DNA of 64,000 bases. Source: CAVPDA01 sp963702495 (lineage in GTDB: Bacteria; Pseudomonadota; Gammaproteobacteria; Burkholderiales; Rhodocyclaceae). Both the position numbers and the translations under genes were made by a program. Positions 33,819 through 44,873 of this stretch are shown here, piece after piece. The notes under the pieces are model-generated. The model worked only from the letters and a program-made list of their open reading frames with translations. It made no database searches and was not told the origin of the DNA. The DNA is taken from assembly GCA_963702495.1 (NCBI GenBank), contig CAVPDA010000014.1:365820-429819 (forward strand), read 5' to 3'. Position 1 is the first letter of the stretch, and the number at the start of each line of letters is the position of its first letter.

Positions 33819-35936
33819 TCAGATCTCCCCGGCAGCCGCCCCGGCTTTTCCGCGCCGGGCTACGGTGGGCTTCCTCGGGGGGCTCGCCTTCTCGGGGGGC
33901 GATGCTGCTTTGCCCCGCGCGGCAAGCGCCAGCCTGCGCACCCGGCGAATGTCCGCATCGGAGAAGGGCCCATTGACCCCGGAAATGGCCGCCAGCTTCA
34001 TGCCGTGCTTGCGGCCGATACGGTAGATCTCCCGGACCTTCTCCCACTCGATGTTGCGGCCGACGGTGAAGTTCTCGAATCGCCCCTCCAGCGCGAGGAC
34101 GATGGTTTCGGCCAGACAGGCGTAGGCCACGTTCTTGGGCAGACCGATGTTCTCCATCGCCACCTTTCCAGGCAGCCGGATCTCGCCGGATTCGATCACC
34201 AGCACGTCCGGGCGCTTGGCGACTTCGCTCGGGGGCAGATCGAGCGGGCGCGCCACGTCGGTGATCACGCAGCCGGGCTTGACCTTCATGATATCGAGGA
34301 CCTTCTTGCCCGCCCCGGAGGTAGCGGTGACGATCATGTCCATGTCGGCGATGTCCTTGTCGGCGCGCGAAGACAGGAACAGCTTCGCGTCCGGGGTCTC
34401 CTTCAGGATCGACTCCTTGAGCGAGAGCAGCTTGGCGGTTTCCGGGGACACCAGGTAGGCCTCTTCGGCGACCATCGCCAGCAAGCGGGCGCACACCGAG
34501 CCTATGGCGCCGGTGGCGCCCACCACCATTGCCTTGAACCGGACTTTCTGTCCACGCGGCGGCAGTGGCACGAGACCCAGACGAAGCACGGCGTCGTGCG
34601 CGGCCCAGAGCGCGCCGGATGCGCTGTAGCTGTTGCCCGTGGTGATAGGCAGGGGCGCGCGCTTGGACACGGTGAGTCCCGCATCGCCCACCACTTTGGT
34701 GAATGCGCCCAGCCCCATGATCTGCGCGCCCAGGTTCTTGGCCATCCGGGCGGCATCCAGCAAGCGGCGATAGGTGAACTCGGGGCTGTGGTTCATGATT
34801 TCACCGGGAGTACCGCCGACCGAAATCAGCCAGCCTTCGGCCTCCACGCCGCTGGGCGACTTGATGCCCGTTACCTTCGAATAGACGAAGGGAGGGGCGT
34901 AGGCCATTACCTTCTCCAGCGTGTCCATGAAGATGGGCGGCGACACCTGGGACAGCAGGTCGATGGGCTTCACATTCTTGAAGTACTCCTGCGACAGCGG
35001 ATGGATGACGAACGCGAAGCGGTTGATGCGCTTGAAGCCGTTGGGATAGATGATGCGCGGCTCCAACTGGAGATCGGTGATGATCTCCAGATAGTCGTCC
35101 TCGAGGATGTCGTCAGGCGCCTTTTCCGTCGCGGCGATGATCATCGCATCGAGGAGACTGGGGCCGAGCACATGGCCGAACAGCACGGGCGCGCCATCGA
35201 TCGTCATGTTGACGCCCTTGTGCTTGAAGTGCGCGATACGCCCGTCATTCACAGTCAACGTGATGATGGTCTTGCCGCGCAGTTCTTTGGCGCTGAATCG
35301 GTCCAGTTCATGCACGGGCGCCACGATGACCGTCGCGTCCTGCATGGCCTGGCGCAGCACGAGCTTCGTCCATGCCCTCACCGGCACCGAGGACATCAAG
35401 CTGGTCGGGGCCCAGTCCAGCACGTAGTGCGCGCCGCTGGTGTAGAGCTCCAGCGCATCCAGCGAGCTCAACATCTTGGGCACGCCGAGTTGCAGCAGGG
35501 GATCGGCAAACTCCAGATTCTGCGTGTACTCCGACATTGCCAACGCCAGCTTGTAGTTGGTCATCCCCGAAAAAAACAGGACTCGGGCGTTGTTGAAGTA
35601 ATTGCCCAGCTTGATCTGCACGTGGCGCAATGCCCATTCCTGCAGGATGTCGCTCAAGCGCCCCCCGGTAGTGACGGGAACGCGCGTCACTGCGCTCTTC
35701 ATCTGCGAACTGTCTCGTTCGGCATAGCGGTGCGATCCGACGGTATAGCTGTCTTTCACGACCCCCAGGCCGATGGCGTCGGCATCCTGTTCCCAGTGCT
35801 TGAGCAGCTTCACGGCATTCGCCGTACTGCCGTTCGTGCCCACGCGCCGGACGTTGAGTTTTTGCCCCAGGAACCGCGCGCTGAACTCGAAGTCCTGATC
35901 GCTCGCACCCAGGCTGACCCCGATCACTGTTTTCAT
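33819..35936 (-). CDS. AAR-like (COG5322) fatty acyl reductase with large N-terminal extension
   Basis: 705 residues from ATG 35936 (GGGGA upstream). Residues from about 345 on match cyanobacterial acyl-ACP reductases: GEIMNHSPEFTYRRLLDAAR, LGAQIMGLGAFTKVVGDAGL, LPITTGNSYSASGALWAAHD, the NADPH site VVGATGAIGSVCARLLA, and LAETIVLALEGRFENFTVGR. That family reduces fatty acyl-ACP to fatty aldehyde; its catalytic Cys is not evident here. The N-terminal ~340 residues (MKTVIGVSLGASDQDFEFSA, LFGHVLGPSLLDAMIIAATE, YPNGFKRINRFAFVIHPLSQ) are not part of AAR and I cannot assign them. The C-terminal ~25 residues are a basic tail. An Fe-alcohol dehydrogenase is divergent to it. Confidence 0.75.
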   Translation of the reverse strand: MKTVIGVSLGASDQDFEFSARFLGQKLNVRRVGTNGSTANAVKLLKHWEQDADAIGLGVVKDSYTVGSHRYAERDSSQMKSAVTRVPVTTGGRLSDILQEWALRHVQIKLGNYFNNARVLFFSGMTNYKLALAMSEYTQNLEFADPLLQLGVPKMLSSLDALELYTSGAHYVLDWAPTSLMSSVPVRAWTKLVLRQAMQDATVIVAPVHELDRFSAKELRGKTIITLTVNDGRIAHFKHKGVNMTIDGAPVLFGHVLGPSLLDAMIIAATEKAPDDILEDDYLEIITDLQLEPRIIYPNGFKRINRFAFVIHPLSQEYFKNVKPIDLLSQVSPPIFMDTLEKVMAYAPPFVYSKVTGIKSPSGVEAEGWLISVGGTPGEIMNHSPEFTYRRLLDAARMAKNLGAQIMGLGAFTKVVGDAGLTVSKRAPLPITTGNSYSASGALWAAHDAVLRLGLVPLPPRGQKVRFKAMVVGATGAIGSVCARLLAMVAEEAYLVSPETAKLLSLKESILKETPDAKLFLSSRADKDIADMDMIVTATSGAGKKVLDIMKVKPGCVITDVARPLDLPPSEVAKRPDVLVIESGEIRLPGKVAMENIGLPKNVAYACLAETIVLALEGRFENFTVGRNIEWEKVREIYRIGRKHGMKLAAISGVNGPFSDADIRRVRRLALAARGKAASPPEKASPPRKPTVARRGKAGAAAGEI

Positions 35937-36349
35937 GTCATCCCCAAGGTAAGACCGAGACTTGGTGGCAGGCAAATCGGCCGGCCGCCGCGCGGGATGC
36001 TCGGCGTCGCGCGCAAGGGGCATCCGACTAACCAAAGACCGTCGGCCGTTGATCCAAATTGTACGGCGATACCCCCGGGCTGTTGGTTCAGCTTGCTGAA
36101 CTGAGCGGCACCACTCGACGTGGCGTCTTGCCTGCCCGCACCGATCGTGGACCCTCCCCCGTCCCGTCGTCTGCTCATGCCGCATCATTGCAGCCCCGCC
36201 TCATCCGGTGCAGAACGCTCGCTCGAACCTGCGGCGATGGAACCTTCGATGACTGAACTGCTCGGGAAAGCACTGCTCGGAAAGCACTGGCCCGGCAACC
36301 CGGTTTGGTGCAAGCTAACAAGCCCGAAGTTGAGTACGCGAGAACACCG
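35937..36349. other. Divergent intergenic region between reductase and Fe-ADH genes
   Basis: Contains the promoters of both divergent genes. No clear hexamers or operator recognised. A direct repeat GGAAAGCACTG (near 36263 and 36277, with one mismatch) lies just before the Fe-ADH gene. Confidence 0.35.
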
Positions 36350-37603
36350 ATGATCGAGATGCCGAGTATTGTTGGCGACGTGGTGCGCTCAGTCGGGCTA
36401 TCGACGGCGATGCGCGCCGCGGGGGTCGTGACCGGTCTGTTGCCGATTCCGCAGCCGATGCTGCTCGTCGGCCCCGGGGCGAGCCGACGGTTGGGAGAAA
36501 CGCTGTCCCGTTTCGGACACCAGAAGGTCCTGATCGTGACAGACCGCGTTGTTGCAGAAATGGGGCTGCTCGATGGCTTGACCAAGGCGTTGTCTGAGGG
36601 CGGCACCGCACATGTTGTTTTCGACGCCATCACGCCGGATGCGCCGATTCCATTGATCGAAAAGGGCATGGCGTTCTACCGGAAGCACCGCTGCGATGCC
36701 GTCGTGGCCTTCGGCGGCGGCTCTCCGATGGACGCGGCGAAGACGATTGCCCTTGCGGTCGCCAACAAGAAGAATCCCCGGCAGTTGGTCGGGTACTTCC
36801 GGGGTCTGCACGCCCCGGTGCCGATCTATGCGGTGCCGACCACGGCTGGTACCGGGTCCGAGGTGACCGTCGCAGCCGTGGTCTCGGACCCGCAGTCGAA
36901 CCGGAAGCTGGTGATCGCCGATACGCGCCTCGTGCCGACCATGGCGGCGCTCGACCCCACCCTGATGACCGGGCTGCCGCGCCACGTCACGGCGGCAACC
37001 GGCATGGATGCCTTGACCCATGCCATCGAAGCCTTCATCGGACAGTGGTCGACCGGCTATACGGACCGCATGGCACTGGCGGCCGTCGGCATGATCTATG
37101 ACAACCTGCGCATCGCTTACCGCAGCGGCAAGAACCTCGCGGCGCGCGAGCAGATGGCGCTGGCGGCGACCTACGCCGGCTTGGCATTCACGCGGGCCAA
37201 CGTCGGTTATGTACACGCCATCGCACACCAGTTGGGCGGCAGATACCATACACCCCACGGCTTGGCGAACGCGATCATGTTGCCTCACGTGCTGAGGTTC
37301 CTGAGCCCCGCCATCACAAAGCAGCTGGCCGTCCTGGCGGTCCGCGCCAAAGTCGGGAAAGCAGGGGAGCGGTCGGCTGTTCTGGCGAAGAAGTTCCTGG
37401 ACTCGGTCGAAGAATTGAACCGGGATCTGGGGATCCCGCGGCAACTGGACGCTCTGCGTGAGGCGGATATCCCCGAGTTGGCCAAAGCCGCCTGCTGGGA
37501 GGCCGATACCAGCTATCCGGTGCCGCGCTACATGTCGCCGGAAACCTGCGCGGATCTGATCCGCCAGGTCCTGCCCAAGGAAGCGGGGCGCAAGAAGCGC
37601 TAG
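36350..37603 (+). CDS. Iron-containing alcohol dehydrogenase
   Basis: 417 residues from ATG 36350, with GAGAA eight bases upstream; GTG 36305 is an alternative. The Fe-ADH nucleotide motif is AFGGGSPMDAAK (GGGSPMD at 122-128), then VPTTAGTGSEVT. Metal ligands fall in TGMDALTHAIEAF and YVHAIAHQLGGRYHTPHG. Group III alcohol dehydrogenases interconvert alcohols and aldehydes with NAD(P)H. Next to an AAR-like reductase and a wax ester synthase remnant, reduction of fatty aldehydes to fatty alcohols is a reasonable inference. The lysine/arginine end (AGRKKR) is a short basic tail. Confidence 0.88.
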   Translation: MIEMPSIVGDVVRSVGLSTAMRAAGVVTGLLPIPQPMLLVGPGASRRLGETLSRFGHQKVLIVTDRVVAEMGLLDGLTKALSEGGTAHVVFDAITPDAPIPLIEKGMAFYRKHRCDAVVAFGGGSPMDAAKTIALAVANKKNPRQLVGYFRGLHAPVPIYAVPTTAGTGSEVTVAAVVSDPQSNRKLVIADTRLVPTMAALDPTLMTGLPRHVTAATGMDALTHAIEAFIGQWSTGYTDRMALAAVGMIYDNLRIAYRSGKNLAAREQMALAATYAGLAFTRANVGYVHAIAHQLGGRYHTPHGLANAIMLPHVLRFLSPAITKQLAVLAVRAKVGKAGERSAVLAKKFLDSVEELNRDLGIPRQLDALREADIPELAKAACWEADTSYPVPRYMSPETCADLIRQVLPKEAGRKKR

Positions 37604-38130
37604 CTTCGAGCCGATCTGCGCTCAGTTTCAGCGCGGCAGCGATATCGCGCTGGCGCCGAATCAGCGCCGCAATCCGGCCGCTGGGGGCCGGCTTCAGATC
37701 GATGCCCTGGTCTGCCATCAGCAGCATGAACTCGACAATGGGGTGGGCGGAACCGGTGCACTGATCGAGGTCGATCAGCCGCGGCAACCGGGCACTGCCC
37801 AGCCTGCGGCGCAGGCTTGGCACGACATCCGACGACCGGCTCGCCGCGGTACGCCTACGAGGTGGACGTCGCGGGGCTGCGCGGCTGGCCTCTGAAGCGC
37901 TATCCGCACTTGGTCTTCTGCGTCGCTCGCGCTCACGCTGGAAATCCATTGTGTTTGATAGGAACTGGCAACAAGGACGATGGAAGTGTCTCTTGACTCC
38001 TTGGCCTGACGCGCGGTGAACGCGCCTTGGGCAGGCCTGCGTCGGACGCTGCGAGCGTGTCTCTCCGGTCAGCCGAAGTGAAATCGAGCATGGCGACGGG
38101 GATCCACGCGTTCTGGAAAAACCGTGACCC
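37604..38130. other. Intergenic stretch with a toxin-gene relic
   Basis: Convergent end of the Fe-ADH and oxidoreductase genes. Apart from the ParE-like remnant (37817-37930) I see no gene. A leftward frame over 37660-37830 includes a helical run (GRIAALIRRQRDIAAALKLS) with no recognised family. Confidence 0.35.
37817..37930 (+). pseudogene. ParE-type toxin remnant
   Basis: LARHPTTGSPRYAYEVDVAG then LRGWPLKRYPHLVFCVAR matches the middle of ParE toxins (HPxTGSPRYAxEL, LRSWPLxRYPYLVFYVE). The N-terminal helices and the C-terminal VWRVLHG end are missing, and the frame continues into unrelated residues to a TGA near 37995. It is a decayed toxin fragment without an antitoxin. Confidence 0.4.
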
Positions 38131-39360
38131 TCAGTGCTCGATCACCTCGAAGGACAGTCCTGCGTGGGCCTGGAGGCGGTCGATCAGACGCTCGCCGAAG
38201 ATCGTGGCCGGCGTCCACAATCCGCCGGGTTTGGCGGGCTTGCCGATGTCGAGCGCGAGGCAGGCGCCCGCCTGGCCGAGCATCCTGCCGGTGGAGCCAT
38301 AGCCGGGATCGCGGTCGCCGGTGACCTTGACGCCGAGTACGCGCCCATCCGCGGTCGTGCCCCGGAAGCGCATGTCGAAGAATCCCTTCTCCTGTTGCGC
38401 GGGACTCGGGCCTTCGCCTGGCGCCGGTAGCACGAAACGCTGCAGGGCCCGGCGTGCGGGGCCGATCGCGCCCGCGGCCGCGAAGCCCGCGAGGCCGGCG
38501 GCGAGGCCGATGGCGGTGAGCCGCCCCGCGAGACCGCGGCCCGTGAGCATCGCCTCGTCGTAGGTGAAGTCGGCGCCGTAGGCATGCTCCAGCAGCGCGT
38601 TGCTCCGATGGACGATGCGCGTGTTGATGGCGCTCATCACGAAGGGCGCGGCCCATCGCCCGAAGTCCTCGTCGAACTCGGCGAACAACACGCTCGGCTG
38701 CCGGACCGCGGGCGAGCGGGCGGGCGGACACAGCGAATAGGGATTGGCGAGCTGTCTGCGCAGCGCCGGGTCCGCGGCGGCCTCCTTGATGACGTTCATG
38801 AGGCTCGCGACGGTGCCGCCCGAGAATCCCCCGCGCATCGCGCGGACCCGCATCTTCACGCGAGGGCAGGGCTGGCCGAAGCGCCGCATCGCTTCCTGTT
38901 GCAGGAAGTACACACCGAGGTCCGAGGGGATGGAGTCGAAGCCGCAGCAGTGCACGATCCGCGCGCCGTACTCGCGCGCCCGACCCTCGTAGCGCTCGAT
39001 CATGCGGCGGATCCACTGGACCTCGCCCGCCAGGTCGCAGTAATCGGTGCCGGTCTCGACACAGGCACGCACCAGCGGCTCGCCGTACAGCGCGTAGGGG
39101 CCCACGGTGGAGATCACCACGCGCGTCTGCGAGCACAGCCCACGCAGCGACCCGTCGTCGGCCGAATCCGCGATCATGGTCGGCAACTGTGCCGCTCGCG
39201 GGCCGAGCGAGTCCTTGAGCGACGCAAGCTTCGCGGCCGAGCGGCCCGCGATCGCCCAGTCGAGTTCGCCGCCGACTCGCTCGGCGAGGTAGCGCGTGAG
39301 GATCTGCCCCACGAAACTCGTGGCGCCGAAGACGATCAGATCGTGGGGTTTGGCGGTCAC
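38131..39360 (-). CDS. Saccharopine dehydrogenase-like NADP-binding oxidoreductase
   Basis: 409 residues. The N-terminal Rossmann motif is DLIVFGATSFVGQILTRYLA, followed by AIAGRSAAKLASL. VVISTVGPYALYGEPLVRAC and TDYCDLAGEVQWIRRMIERY, then HCCGFDSIPSDLG, are the markers of the Sccpdh/trans-acting enoyl reductase group. A hydrophobic stretch (LTAIGLAAGLAGFAAAGAIG) may touch the membrane. Homologues act with lipid assembly enzymes in mycobacteria and often lie near acyltransferases, which fits this neighbourhood. The real substrate is unknown. The frame upstream to 39403 adds residues unlike the family. Confidence 0.82.
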   Translation of the reverse strand: MTAKPHDLIVFGATSFVGQILTRYLAERVGGELDWAIAGRSAAKLASLKDSLGPRAAQLPTMIADSADDGSLRGLCSQTRVVISTVGPYALYGEPLVRACVETGTDYCDLAGEVQWIRRMIERYEGRAREYGARIVHCCGFDSIPSDLGVYFLQQEAMRRFGQPCPRVKMRVRAMRGGFSGGTVASLMNVIKEAAADPALRRQLANPYSLCPPARSPAVRQPSVLFAEFDEDFGRWAAPFVMSAINTRIVHRSNALLEHAYGADFTYDEAMLTGRGLAGRLTAIGLAAGLAGFAAAGAIGPARRALQRFVLPAPGEGPSPAQQEKGFFDMRFRGTTADGRVLGVKVTGDRDPGYGSTGRMLGQAGACLALDIGKPAKPGGLWTPATIFGERLIDRLQAHAGLSFEVIEH

Positions 39361-39904
39361 GGATCAGTTTCTCGGCAGGACACCAGAATGGAGCAATGCG
39401 CACACGTACTCGCCGCGCGGATCACACGCTCGCCTGCGAACCATCCGAGTCTTTCGGGGAGATTGAAGGACCTCATTATCGCAAGACGCCAGAGTGTCCG
39501 GGCGACGTTGACGACGTTCGCCCTTGGTTCGTCCTGAATCGCGACACCTTGCACCGCACGCGGCCGCTGCGGCGCAGCCGCCGAAGTGTCTCGACGATCT
39601 CGCTCTTGGGTCGGGAACATTCGCCAGACCGGCAACTCGAACGTCTGCTTCACTCCGATACCTGCCTGACGCTGCCCGATTGCGTCCGCTTGCAGTTCGT
39701 CCTTAGCTACAGCGACATCAGTAACCGTCAGTGGCGGTTCTGGAGCAACTTATCGATCGCTACGGCGACTGCTCTATGCCCAGCCTTGATAGCGAACGTG
39801 CATCGTCGCTATTGGTTTAATTCAATGGAAACGAAATGGTTCGTCAGCTAGGCTCTGTAGCGCGAAATACCCATTTCATTCACCTTAGAGCGGAGGATTA
39901 GTCC
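39361..39904. other. Intergenic region upstream of katG
   Basis: About 540 bases. No gene supported; a rightward open frame (39396-39851) has no family features. The right end becomes AT-rich (39770-39850), holds an inverted repeat at 39789-39812 and the katG ribosome site GCGGAGGA just before the ATG. Confidence 0.4.
39789..39812. promoter_or_regulatory. Inverted repeat upstream of katG
   Basis: ATAGCGA-N10-TCGCTAT, a perfect 7-bp dyad about 95 bases before the katG start, followed by AT-rich TTGGTTTAATTCAAT. The ATAG/CTAT half-sites recall OxyR sites, but the spacing (16 between them) is not the classical 7. An oxidative-stress regulator site is possible. Confidence 0.35.
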
Positions 39905-42101
<2,197 letters not shown>

Positions 42102-42143
42102 TGTTGGTAAGGCGTTCTGGAGAGCCATTCGAGTGTGATTGCG

Positions 42144-42162
42144 CTGGCATCCAGAATGCCAG
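42144..42162 (+). terminator. Stem-loop downstream of katG
   Basis: CTGGCAT, loop CCAGA, ATGCCAG: a perfect 7-bp stem 42 bases after the katG stop. No T-run, so termination would be weak or Rho-assisted. Confidence 0.35.
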
Positions 42163-42364
42163 TCTATCCGTGCAAGGAAAGTCGCCAAGGGTGGAGCCTG
42201 TAGCGGAAAACCCATGGCGGCTTGGCGGCCGGGAGCAAGAGCCCGGTTCGTGATAGTCCTGGTGCTCATGGACAAGGAACTGCACGGTCGTTTCGAATCC
42301 ACGACGAAACCGAACGCAATCACGGACTCTTCTGATTGTTGGCGGGGCAGCTACGTCGGCAAGC

Positions 42365-42590
42365 GGCCGATTCCGTTGAACGACTCCGTTTCTTGTCGCG
42401 GTAGAAGAATTCTAGCCCCGCAGGGCGCTTTGCATCTTCTCGTACACGGGGGTACATGAGTCATGCTTCAACGCGGCCAAGCGCCTACAAATCGCTCGAT
42501 GCTCAACAGGTGGCGTGGATGCCTGCTTGGATTGACCCTGGGCGGGAAATTGCAGGGCGTGAGATTTCGAGTTTTTCAACAGAATCGGCC
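42365..42590. repeat. MITE-like element, copy A (226 bp)
   Basis: Bounded by imperfect inverted repeats: GGCCGATTCCGTTGAACGAC at the left and, inward from the right, GGCCGATTCTGTTGAAAAAC. It shares ends, length and internal blocks (GAATTCTAGCC, ACGCGGCCAAG, ATTTCGAGTT) with copy B at 46196-46422, while the rest has diverged. No coding capacity of its own. Likely a non-autonomous element mobilised by an unseen transposase. The remaining ~300 bases up to the BrnT gene hold nothing I recognise. Confidence 0.6.
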
Positions 42591-42880
42591 ATATGCGGTC
42601 ACGCCGGCTCCCCGGAGGTTCCCTCTTTCGCGCACTGAGTCGGACTCTGTGGCATCCAGGCTCGCGATCGGGCGCCATCGCTCACGCGCCGCCAGACGAA
42701 CTACTGGTCAATCGGGGGTTGCGGCGCCAGGCGCGTCTTCTGGGCATCCGGCGAACTCGGCCACCGGTGCTCCGGGCGAATATGCATGAGGGCTGATCGC
42801 GGTGCAGGTCCGCACAATTCGACCCGATCCGGGTACGCATAAGTGCTGAAAGTACGCATAGATATGCACATACCAAAGCC

Positions 42881-43153
42881 ATGCGGTACCTCTACCATCC
42901 TACGGAGGGGGCCGCGAACCCGAAGAAGCACGGGTTCGACTTCGACGACGTGCCGCAGGTCGTCGACAGCGGGGCCACGGTGACGTTCGAGGAACGCCCC
43001 TTTCTCTACGGCGCGCAGCGGTTCATCACGCAGGGGTTGCTGCGCGGCACGGTGGTGGTCATCGCCACGGCCGAGACCGAGGAGGAGATCCGGGTGATCC
43101 CCATGCGAAGGGCTGAACGCAATGAGGAAGAAATCTACTGCCGCAACCTTTGA
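42881..43153 (+). CDS. brnT: BrnT-family toxin
   Basis: 90 residues: NPKKHGFDFDDVPQVVDSG, then RFITQGLLRGTVVVIATAE and EEEIRVIPMRRAERNEEEIY follow the BrnT ribonuclease pattern (N-x-x-KHG-x-x-F at the start, R-x-I-S-x-R-x-A near the end; here RVIPMRRAERNE). BrnT cleaves RNA and is neutralised by BrnA. The gene ends 32 bases inside the next, a typical coupling of brnTA. The start residue run MRYLYHPTEGA is slightly unusual, but the length is normal. Confidence 0.82.
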   Translation: MRYLYHPTEGAANPKKHGFDFDDVPQVVDSGATVTFEERPFLYGAQRFITQGLLRGTVVVIATAETEEEIRVIPMRRAERNEEEIYCRNL

Positions 43154-43427
43154 CGGTGAGAAGCCGATCTCCCAGGACGCCATCGATTCCGGGGGGCTGG
43201 TGCTGGGCAAGCGGGTGGGTGTCCGGGTGGTGCAACGGAAGAAGCGCGTCACCGTGTACCTGAATGCGTGCATCGTCGAGCAATTCAAGGAGGTGGCGGA
43301 CGAGCGAGGTTACCAGACCCTGATCAACGAGGCGCTGGGGACGACGCTCAGGCAAGGCGATCTGGAAACCACCCCGCGCCGGGTCATTCGCGAGGAACTG
43401 AAGGGCCGCCGCTTGGCGATGCCGTGA
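43122..43427 (+). CDS. brnA: BrnA-family antitoxin
   Basis: 101 residues from ATG 43122. A short N-terminal tail (FDGEKPISQDAIDSGGL) precedes a ribbon-helix-helix C-terminus (KKRVTVYLNACIVEQFKEVA, DERGYQTLINEALGTTL), as in BrnA, which binds BrnT and represses the operon. A 30-residue basic extension (ETTPRRVIREELKGRRLAMP) follows the DNA-binding fold. Overlap with brnT supports a functional pair. Confidence 0.8.
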   Translation: MRKKSTAATFDGEKPISQDAIDSGGLVLGKRVGVRVVQRKKRVTVYLNACIVEQFKEVADERGYQTLINEALGTTLRQGDLETTPRRVIREELKGRRLAMP

Positions 43428-44024
43428 CCGAGGACTCCCAACCGACCCTTGGTATCGATCCGCTTTGTGACCGCGCTATGCACACAGCGCGCCACTTGAT
43501 CAGTCTGAAACCTCTGACACGGTGTGCCAGGGGCAATTCCTCGTAGACGTGAATAGACAGCCGGGGGGAAGCAGCTTGGGGGCGGCCTCAAAGGCGAATG
43601 TCCCCACCCAAATTCCCCCGGACTTGGGGAATTTCCCCACGCCAAATAGCCCACGAAACAACGGCGGAAGCCGCGAGTGTCAGCGTAGCGAACGTCATAC
43701 TGGTTTTGGGGGCGCGCCCTATCCGATTGGCACGTCCGTTGCTTGGTCAAAGCATCTGTCGTGGTGCGGACCACGCCCCACGAGTGCCGCCAGAATGCGC
43801 GGCAACAACAAATTGAGCGGGACGTTTGCGCGTTAACCCCAAGCGAATTGGCAGTGCCCGGAAGGACGACAGCTCTCGTAGAAAGAGATCCTCCCTGGTA
43901 ACCCGGGGCGCGTGTCATCGACTCGACGATCGGCAGGATTCCAAGCCACCCATCCTTGATGCGTGGATCGGTGTCGATCGGAACGAACACCTGAAGTTCT
44001 TATTGTTTCTTGAGGGAGGGGACC
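43428..44024. other. Intergenic stretch with a palindrome, no gene
   Basis: Besides the inverted repeat at 43610-43634 I see no feature. Short overlapping frames lack family character. The right end holds the strong ribosome site GGGAGGGGACC of the globin gene. Confidence 0.4.
43610..43634. repeat. Perfect 9-bp inverted repeat
   Basis: AAATTCCCC-N7-GGGGAATTT, embedded in TCCCCACCC before and CCCCACGCC after. It lies in non-coding DNA between brnA and the globin gene. It could be an operator or an end of a lost mobile element. No T-run, so not an obvious terminator. Confidence 0.5.
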
Positions 44025-44477
44025 ATGAACACAGAGCTTATCGCCAAGACCTGGGACTCGCTGCGCGCGGGCCACTTGGACCTGATCCAAAGCTTCTACG
44101 CGCGCTTCTTTGAACGTTTTCCGGGTTATCGATCGCTTTTTCCGGCGCAGATGGACCACCACATGCGCCGAATGGTGGACACGATGGCGATGGTCTCGCG
44201 GCTCGCCGATCACAACGACGTGATCGAGTCGCGAATGGTTCACGTCGGCGAGCGTCACAGCCACTACGGCCTTGCCCGTGAGGATCTCGACAATTTCCGC
44301 GATGTCTTCATCGAGGTGCTCGAGGAGTACTGCCAGGGCCAGTGGGACCGCGACTGCCGTGCAGCCTGGCAAGAAGCGTTTGACCGGGCCGTCCTGCCGC
44401 TCGTCATGCGCGGCCTCGCCAGCCATATTGCGACTGCACCGACAGGGGCGACGGAAGCGGGACGCCTCAGCCATTGA
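44025..44477 (+). CDS. Single-domain globin
   Basis: 150 residues from ATG 44025, with GGGAGGGGACC upstream (the TTG at 44010 is a worse start). The globin pattern is clear: LIQSFYARFFERFPGYRSLF (helices A-C with the conserved Phe/Pro), MDHHMRRMVDTMAMV (distal E helix), and the proximal heme His in HVGERHSHYGLA (H78). ALEEY-like C-helices end VLPLVMRGLAS. Length and lack of extra domains fit flavohemoglobin-type single-domain hemoglobins, linked to NO detoxification or O2 sensing. It is followed, after 396 bases, by a PAS protein. Confidence 0.85.
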   Translation: MNTELIAKTWDSLRAGHLDLIQSFYARFFERFPGYRSLFPAQMDHHMRRMVDTMAMVSRLADHNDVIESRMVHVGERHSHYGLAREDLDNFRDVFIEVLEEYCQGQWDRDCRAAWQEAFDRAVLPLVMRGLASHIATAPTGATEAGRLSH

Positions 44478-44873
44478 CGCTGCTCCGCTGATGCGTACCA
44501 CCGCGCGGGCCTGCACATGGATGGGGTGGGCGGCACGGGCGCCGAGCGACGCGTCGCCCGTGGCGTACCTTTCCGACGAGATGACCTCAGCCTAGGGACG
44601 ACTTCGGTCGAGCAACCGGGGACATCTGGAATGACGGGGGCCGTGCAGGGCAAACCTGCCGCTTGGCGACGCGCCGCTACGAGCTCGGCCGTAGCCGCGC
44701 CGGCGCGGTAAGGTATGTTTTCACCGGCCGACAGGATGAACAACTCGGGACACCCGCACACTCCGGGCACACATGATATTCGCACGCTGAAGCAGTCAAT
44801 CCGGGAGATGGCCTGATGCCTGTCGTTACCAGCCCTCCCGAATAGGTCGTCGAAAGGTGATAAGAGGGGCCAT
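44478..44873. other. Intergenic stretch, no gene recognised
   Basis: Between the globin and PAS genes, both rightward. No convincing open frame, repeat or RNA gene. It contains the promoter and the ribosome site AGAGGGG of the PAS gene. Confidence 0.35.

Noticed and set aside
33810..36104. 764-codon rightward frame
   Set aside because: Antisense to the AAR-like reductase.
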